From positions 124,001 to 188,000 of the forward strand of contig NZ_MAYG01000001.1 in NCBI RefSeq assembly GCF_001684965.1: a stretch of 64,000 nt of DNA. Direction: 5' to 3'. Source of the DNA: Chryseobacterium arthrosphaerae. Its GTDB lineage: Bacteria; Bacteroidota; Bacteroidia; Flavobacteriales; Weeksellaceae. Numbering within the stretch: position 1 is the stretch's first letter; each line of letters begins with the position of its first letter. The notes beneath the pieces are model-generated. The model was not told where the DNA came from, made no database searches, and saw only the letters and a program-made list of their open reading frames with translations. The position numbers and the translations under genes were made by a program. Below, in pieces: positions 60,095 to 64,000 of the stretch.

Positions 60095-61846
60095 ATGGCA
60101 GATATTTCATTGTTTAAAGAAACGGGAATCCAGATTACCTTATTGCTGTTGCTCATGATTATTGTAGGCGGACTGATCATCGTTGTGCTTAAATTCCTGT
60201 CGGTTTATGCGAAAATATTAAAGCGCCGGGAAGCCAGGGAAACCCAAAAACAAATAGAGAATCTTTCCTCCGAAGAAGTGGCCGCTTATGAGCAGAGAGA
60301 AAAGGAACTGAATTTTACCCCTCCTGAAAATGATCTTTCCGGAACACATCCCCCGGCAGATACCAAAGGCGTCATTCAAAATATAAATTCGGTGGAAGAG
60401 CTGAGGGTATTTCCTACCAAGAGAAGAACATCCTCTTTTCAGAAGTACATTTCTCCTGAGTTGAGCCGTCTCATTCTTTATTTTCTGGGAACCGCTATTT
60501 TCTGGCTTATTCTGGGAACAAGCTTCGGATTGTATGCTGGGATAAAATTTGTGGTTCCGGATATTGATCACGTAAGCTGGCTGAGCTTTGGGCGAATAAG
60601 ACCGGGACATACCAATTCTGTATTCTGGGGATGGGCATCCCTGGCGATGATGGGGTTTGCCTATTATGTCATCCCAAGGGTCAGCAATAGGGAGAATTTT
60701 AATATCAGGCAGGGGTATATTTCTCTTATTTTAGTAAATGGTGCAGTACTTGCCGGAACGATATGTGTACTTGCCGGAGTTAATAACGGAGGCGGGGAAT
60801 ACCGGGAATATATATGGCCGGTGATGATCACTTTCGGTATCGGGGTGGCCCTTTCCCTGCATAATTACTTTAAGCCGATTGTTCATAGAAAGACCAGGGA
60901 GATCTATTTATCCAACTGGTATATTATATCCGGCACAATGTTTATTGTCATCGTTATTGTCATATCCAATATTCCCATATGGCAGGATGGAGTGGGAGAA
61001 ACCATCATACAGGGATATTATATGCATCAGGCTATAGGCATGTGGTTTATGATGATCAGTCTGGGGCTGATGTATTATTTTCTGCCGCAGCAGCTCAATA
61101 AGCCCATCTATTCCTATAGCCTGGGGATATTAGCCTTCTGGACGCATACTTTTTTTTATACCCTTATCGGCACCCATCACTTTATTTTCAGTGCCATTCC
61201 CTGGAGACTGCAGACTACAGCCATTATAGCCAGTGCCGGAATGCTGATTCCGGTAGTGGCAGGAACAGCCAATTTCCTGCTGACCTTCAACGGGGCCTGG
61301 TATCAGCTTAAAACCAGCTATACACTGCCGTTTTATTTCATGGGGATCATATTCTATTTTACAGGATCATTCCAGGGAACTGTGGAAGCATTCAGATATA
61401 CCAACCTGCTCTGGCACTTTACGGATTTTACGGTAGCACATTCCCATCTCACGATGTATGGGATCATTACATTTATGCTTTGGGGCTTTTTTTATACACT
61501 GGTTCCGAGACTTACAGGGAAAGAACCTCCAAAACTTTTAGTGGGAATCCATTTCTGGCTGGCCCTGATAGGTCTGTTATTTTATGTCATTGCTTTAATG
61601 ATCGGCGGAACACAGACGGGAATGTTATGGATCAGGAAAAAACCTTTTATAGAAGGAGTGGTAAATATGGCTCCTTTCTGGTTGTGGAGAGCAATAGGGG
61701 GAACTTTAATGTTTGTTTCCCATCTGATTTTTGCATATAATTTTTACCGCATGGTAAGAAAAGAGGATAAGGTCAGGATTCCACGGACTCCGGCAGAAAT
61801 TCTGGCAGCGAAGAAACAACTGGGAAATACAGAGTTTAATACTTAA
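60095..61846 (+). CDS. cbb3-like heme-copper oxidase subunit I
   Basis: The catalytic membrane subunit, 583 residues. A long N-terminal part (TM at about 12-36, then a charged linker to about 120) is absent from standard CcoN. Expected ligands are present in order: H172 in RIRPGHTNS (low-spin heme b), H311 in YMHQAIG (CuB), H361 and H362 in IGTHHFIFS (CuB), H449 (heme b3) and H451 (heme b) in VAHSHLTMYG. Y355, six residues before H361, is in the position of the Tyr cross-linked in cbb3 oxidases. This fits oxygen reduction rather than NO reduction. Next in the operon is the CcoO-cytochrome c gene after 11 bp. Confidence 0.9.
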   Translation: MADISLFKETGIQITLLLLLMIIVGGLIIVVLKFLSVYAKILKRREARETQKQIENLSSEEVAAYEQREKELNFTPPENDLSGTHPPADTKGVIQNINSVEELRVFPTKRRTSSFQKYISPELSRLILYFLGTAIFWLILGTSFGLYAGIKFVVPDIDHVSWLSFGRIRPGHTNSVFWGWASLAMMGFAYYVIPRVSNRENFNIRQGYISLILVNGAVLAGTICVLAGVNNGGGEYREYIWPVMITFGIGVALSLHNYFKPIVHRKTREIYLSNWYIISGTMFIVIVIVISNIPIWQDGVGETIIQGYYMHQAIGMWFMMISLGLMYYFLPQQLNKPIYSYSLGILAFWTHTFFYTLIGTHHFIFSAIPWRLQTTAIIASAGMLIPVVAGTANFLLTFNGAWYQLKTSYTLPFYFMGIIFYFTGSFQGTVEAFRYTNLLWHFTDFTVAHSHLTMYGIITFMLWGFFYTLVPRLTGKEPPKLLVGIHFWLALIGLLFYVIALMIGGTQTGMLWIRKKPFIEGVVNMAPFWLWRAIGGTLMFVSHLIFAYNFYRMVRKEDKVRIPRTPAEILAAKKQLGNTEFNT

Positions 61847-61857
61847 AGATCAGTAGC

Positions 61858-62850
61858 ATGGTATTTTTTAATGATCATAAAATTCTTTTCGGCACAGCGC
61901 TGTTTCTGTTTGTTTTTCTGACACTCTATATTGCTATTTTGCCTGCAATGGATAATCAGAGAATCAATAAACCATTGCCGAAGCAGTCGAAGATACTCAC
62001 CAGAGAAGAAAAGGCAGGGAAAATGGTTTTTATTGAGAACGGATGTGTGGCCTGCCATACCCAGCAGGTCAGAAATGTGGAAATGGATAACGTTTTTGGG
62101 AAAAGACCAAGCATACCTGCTGATTTTGCCATCAATACCCGCACCGACTTCTGGAGAAATACAGCGAATCTGATGGGAACGGAACGTACCGGGCCGGATC
62201 TTACCAATATCGGCGAACGGCAGCCCAGTGCAGAATGGCACCTGATCCACCTTTACCAGCCCAGAGCAGCAGTGGAGCAGTCTATCATGCCGGCCTATCC
62301 GTGGCTGTTTATCGAAAGAGATTACCTTCAGCCGGGAGATGTAGAAGTAAAAGTTCCTGAAAAGTTCATCAGAAATAAATCCAAAAAGATTGTTGCAGGA
62401 CCGAAAGCCCTTTTTCTGGTGGCCTATCTTAAATCTTTAAAACAGACAGATTATACAGATAAATCTATTGTTCCTGCATTTTTATACAAACAGAAAAAAG
62501 AGGAAGGAGCGGCAAAAGGTGGAGAAAACTTACCGGATGGCGGTGCCTTGTTTACAGCCAATTGTGCAAGCTGCCACCAGGCTAATGGAGAAGGCGTTCC
62601 GGGAGCATTTCCTCCACTGAAAGGAAGTCCTGTAGTAACCGGCGGTGATCTCGAGCTCTATGTTACCATCATTATGAAAGGCTATGATCCGAGACCTGAA
62701 TTTGCTACCATGCCGGCGGTGGGAACCAATGCCAATTTTACCCCGGAAGATGTAACGGCCATTATGAATCATGAAAGGACAAGCTGGGGTAATAATGCTA
62801 AAAAAGTAACAGTAGAAGAAGTAAAAACCATAATGGATAAAATAAAATAG
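61858..62850 (+). CDS. CcoO-like / cytochrome c fusion (oxidase subunit II)
   Basis: A 330-residue diheme protein with an N-terminal anchor (about 8-30). The first half matches CcoO/FixO: C63-x2-C66-H67 (ENGCVACHTQQVRNVE), then GTERTGPDLTNIGERQ, EWHLIHLYQPR and MPAYPWLF, with M144 as the expected axial ligand. The second half is a CcoP-like cytochrome c: C236-x2-C239-H240 (NCASCHQANGEG) with PPLKGSPVV and M285 (TMPAVGTN) as the ligand. The two are normally separate proteins in cbb3 oxidases. The heme proteins feed electrons to the subunit I encoded upstream. Confidence 0.92.
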   Translation: MVFFNDHKILFGTALFLFVFLTLYIAILPAMDNQRINKPLPKQSKILTREEKAGKMVFIENGCVACHTQQVRNVEMDNVFGKRPSIPADFAINTRTDFWRNTANLMGTERTGPDLTNIGERQPSAEWHLIHLYQPRAAVEQSIMPAYPWLFIERDYLQPGDVEVKVPEKFIRNKSKKIVAGPKALFLVAYLKSLKQTDYTDKSIVPAFLYKQKKEEGAAKGGENLPDGGALFTANCASCHQANGEGVPGAFPPLKGSPVVTGGDLELYVTIIMKGYDPRPEFATMPAVGTNANFTPEDVTAIMNHERTSWGNNAKKVTVEEVKTIMDKIK

Positions 62851-62852
62851 CA

Positions 62853-63125
62853 ATGAAAAATTTTTGTAAAAATATAACCGTATTGTATGGCGTGCTTTCG
62901 TCAGTATATGCTTTTGCCTGCGATGCCTGTAAGTTACAGCAGCCGGAAGTGACGAGGAACTTTACCCATGGAACCGGCCCGGAAAGCAACTGGGACTGGT
63001 TTATTGTAGGCGTTGTCATAGTGATAACCGTGCTGGCTTTTATATTTTCCGTTAAATATCTGTTTAAACCCGGTGAAAAAGATAAAGATCATATCAAATA
63101 CTCGGTTTTCTCAGGTGAAAATTAA
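62853..63125 (+). CDS. small Cys-containing membrane protein of the oxidase operon
   Basis: 90 residues. A signal-like N-terminus ends near a CxxC motif (AFACDACKLQQPEVTRN), then a short polar part (THGTGPESNWDWF) leads to one membrane segment (FIVGVVIVITVLAFIFSVKY) and a charged C-terminus. It may bind copper or a redox cofactor through C28-x2-C31, or act as an assembly factor like CcoS or CcoQ. Starts 2 bp after the CcoO-like gene stop, so it is part of the operon. No known family. Confidence 0.8.
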   Translation: MKNFCKNITVLYGVLSSVYAFACDACKLQQPEVTRNFTHGTGPESNWDWFIVGVVIVITVLAFIFSVKYLFKPGEKDKDHIKYSVFSGEN

Positions 63126-63130
63126 AAATC

Positions 63131-63538
63131 ATGACTAAAGATAAAAGCAAAGTTTTTCTGTTTATTGATGACGATCCGGTTCCTGTTGCAGAGCTGGAAA
63201 CCCCTATTGTTTTTGATCTGGATACCCAAAAGATGACAGATGGTGAGCACGTTTTAAAAATTGTAAGCCATTCACCATCGGGAAGAGAAGGCATCCGGAA
63301 AATATACTTTACAGTGGCTAACGGACCCGCTATACGGATAGAAGGATTGAAAAACAAAGATATTGTAGACGGAACACTTTCATTGATGATCAACGCTTAT
63401 GATAAAGGAAACCAAAAGAGCTTTCTGATCAACGGAAGTGAAACCCCGCAGACCATTCCTTTTTGGATATGGATCATTGTCATTGTCTTTACGGCATGGG
63501 CCATCTATTATGAAATAACAAGTTATAATGTCCAGTAA
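63131..63538 (+). CDS. small tail-anchored protein of the oxidase operon
   Basis: 135 residues. The N-terminal ~100 residues are beta-rich (LFIDDDPVPVAELETPIVFD, GEHVLKIVSHSPSGREGIRK), like an Ig-type domain, with no signal peptide. One membrane segment is near the end (about 111-128: IPFWIWIIVIVFTAWAIYYE). A domain of this type with a C-terminal anchor suggests a soluble domain on the cytoplasmic side or insertion by the tail. It follows the previous gene by 5 bp. A subunit or assembly protein, role unknown. Confidence 0.75.
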   Translation: MTKDKSKVFLFIDDDPVPVAELETPIVFDLDTQKMTDGEHVLKIVSHSPSGREGIRKIYFTVANGPAIRIEGLKNKDIVDGTLSLMINAYDKGNQKSFLINGSETPQTIPFWIWIIVIVFTAWAIYYEITSYNVQ

Positions 63539-63603
63539 TTATAATGCCAATGGAATATTACGGATAGAGAATTTTTAAGAATAAAACATTAAAAAAGAAG
63601 AGT

Positions 63604-64000
63604 ATGGTCATTAGCGAAAAAATTCTGGATTCTGCTGGCGTAGAAATAAAAGAATACAGTCCGGGAGAATTCATTTTCCATGAAGGAGCGAGGCCGTTGT
63701 ACTATTATCAGATCATTAAAGGAAAGGTAAAGCTTAATAACAGGAGCGAAGACGGCAAAGAATTCATACAGAACATACTGTCGGAAGGACAAAGTATAGG
63801 AGATTCCCTTCTTTTTCTTGATCGGTCATATCCTATGGATTCTATAGCCATTACAGAGTGTTCGGTGCTTCGGTTGTGTAAAAATAATTTTTTCAGCATG
63901 CTAAGACTTTACCCGAATCTGTATCTTGATGTATGTAAAGCAATGTCAGGTTATTTATACTATCAGTATATCATGATGCAGAAGAATTCCTCCACTCATC
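63604..64000 (+). CDS. Crp/Fnr-family regulator, N-terminal part
   Basis: The first ~132 residues are visible before the window ends. A cyclic-nucleotide-binding-type sensor domain is clear: IKEYSPGEFIFHEGARPLYY, then IIKGKVKLNNRSEDGKEFIQ and ILSEGQSIGDSLLFLDRSYP. The C-terminal helix-turn-helix lies outside. No N-terminal Cys cluster of the Fnr type is seen, so the signal sensed is open. It begins 65 bp after the oxidase operon and may control it, perhaps through the inverted repeat at 60010-60032. Confidence 0.88.
   Translation, partial: MVISEKILDSAGVEIKEYSPGEFIFHEGARPLYYYQIIKGKVKLNNRSEDGKEFIQNILSEGQSIGDSLLFLDRSYPMDSIAITECSVLRLCKNNFFSMLRLYPNLYLDVCKAMSGYLYYQYIMMQKNSSTH

Noticed and set aside
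60095..61846. Nitric oxide reductase subunit NorB
   Set aside because: The CuB His region reads YMHQAIG as in cbb3 oxidases rather than the NorB HLWVEG motif, and the Tyr at -6 from the HH pair is kept, as in oxygen-reducing enzymes.
1..64000. Prophage, insertion sequence or integrative element
   Set aside because: No transposase, integrase, terminase, capsid or relaxase gene was seen, and the gene content is chromosomal in character.

Overview
The window is chromosomal DNA from a member of the Flavobacteriia (phylum Bacteroidota), most likely a Chryseobacterium-like bacterium. The signs are promoter boxes of the Bacteroidota type (TAnnTTTG), a gliding/type IX secretion lipoprotein (GldD), two GLPGLI-family proteins, type VI sheath proteins of the Bacteroidota subtype, lipoproteins with short signal peptides, and A+T-rich intergenic DNA. 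No tRNA, rRNA, transposase, integrase, CRISPR array or prophage was seen. This is mostly core genome with accessory islands.

Layout. 0-4.6 kb: the start of a signal-peptide protein cut by the window edge, an outer-membrane barrel, tyrS, an ECF sigma factor and lipA. 4.6-9.3 kb: a divergent AraC regulator/MFS exporter pair, a homologue of the mannan-binding lectin MVL, a SpoIIAA-like protein and a FAD oxidoreductase. 9.4-15.9 kb: a VWA protein, a SIMPL protein, a 1.2-kb array of five ~240-bp repeats, then a TPR-LytS histidine kinase and its LytTR response regulator. Three matching operators with a 21-bp period lie upstream of the VWA, SIMPL and kinase genes and suggest a local LytTR regulon. 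16-22 kb: a lipocalin, a hypothetical gene, cinA, and a GH18-deacetylase-GT2 fusion for an exopolysaccharide. 22-27 kb: tandem M13 metallopeptidases. 26.9-30.6 kb: a kinase-like hypothetical protein, an isolated tssB-tssC sheath pair and a lipoprotein.

30.7-36.7 kb: mutY, gldD, a PfkB kinase, a SurA-like chaperone, a nitronate monooxygenase-like flavoprotein and an alpha/beta hydrolase. 36.8-39.7 kb: two GLPGLI genes flanking a secreted protein and a 67-aa double-glycine-leader, Cys-rich peptide. 39.7-44.1 kb: HD hydrolase, rhodanese, queG, DUF2459, L,D-transpeptidase and SRPBCC genes. 44.3-50.3 kb: a small hypothetical gene and a complete RND tripartite efflux operon (adaptor, pump, TolC). 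50.6-53.5 kb: cold-shock-domain protein, SDR and lgt.

53.7-59.4 kb is a mannitol-type polyol catabolic locus: a LacI repressor, a double perfect-palindrome operator, a mannitol dehydrogenase, an MFS sugar transporter, a candidate outer-membrane porin and a fructokinase. Together they would carry the polyol in, oxidise it to fructose and phosphorylate it to fructose 6-phosphate. 59.7-64 kb: a small lipoprotein, then a cbb3-like heme-copper oxidase operon (subunit I, a CcoO-cytochrome c fusion and two small membrane proteins) followed by a Crp/Fnr regulator cut by the window end.

The least explained parts are the LytTR operator set with the nested-dyad repeat array between two of its operators, the GLPGLI/GG-peptide cassette, the kinase-like gene beside tssBC, and the reorganised cbb3-like oxidase. 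All assignments come from reading the sequence. No database search was run.
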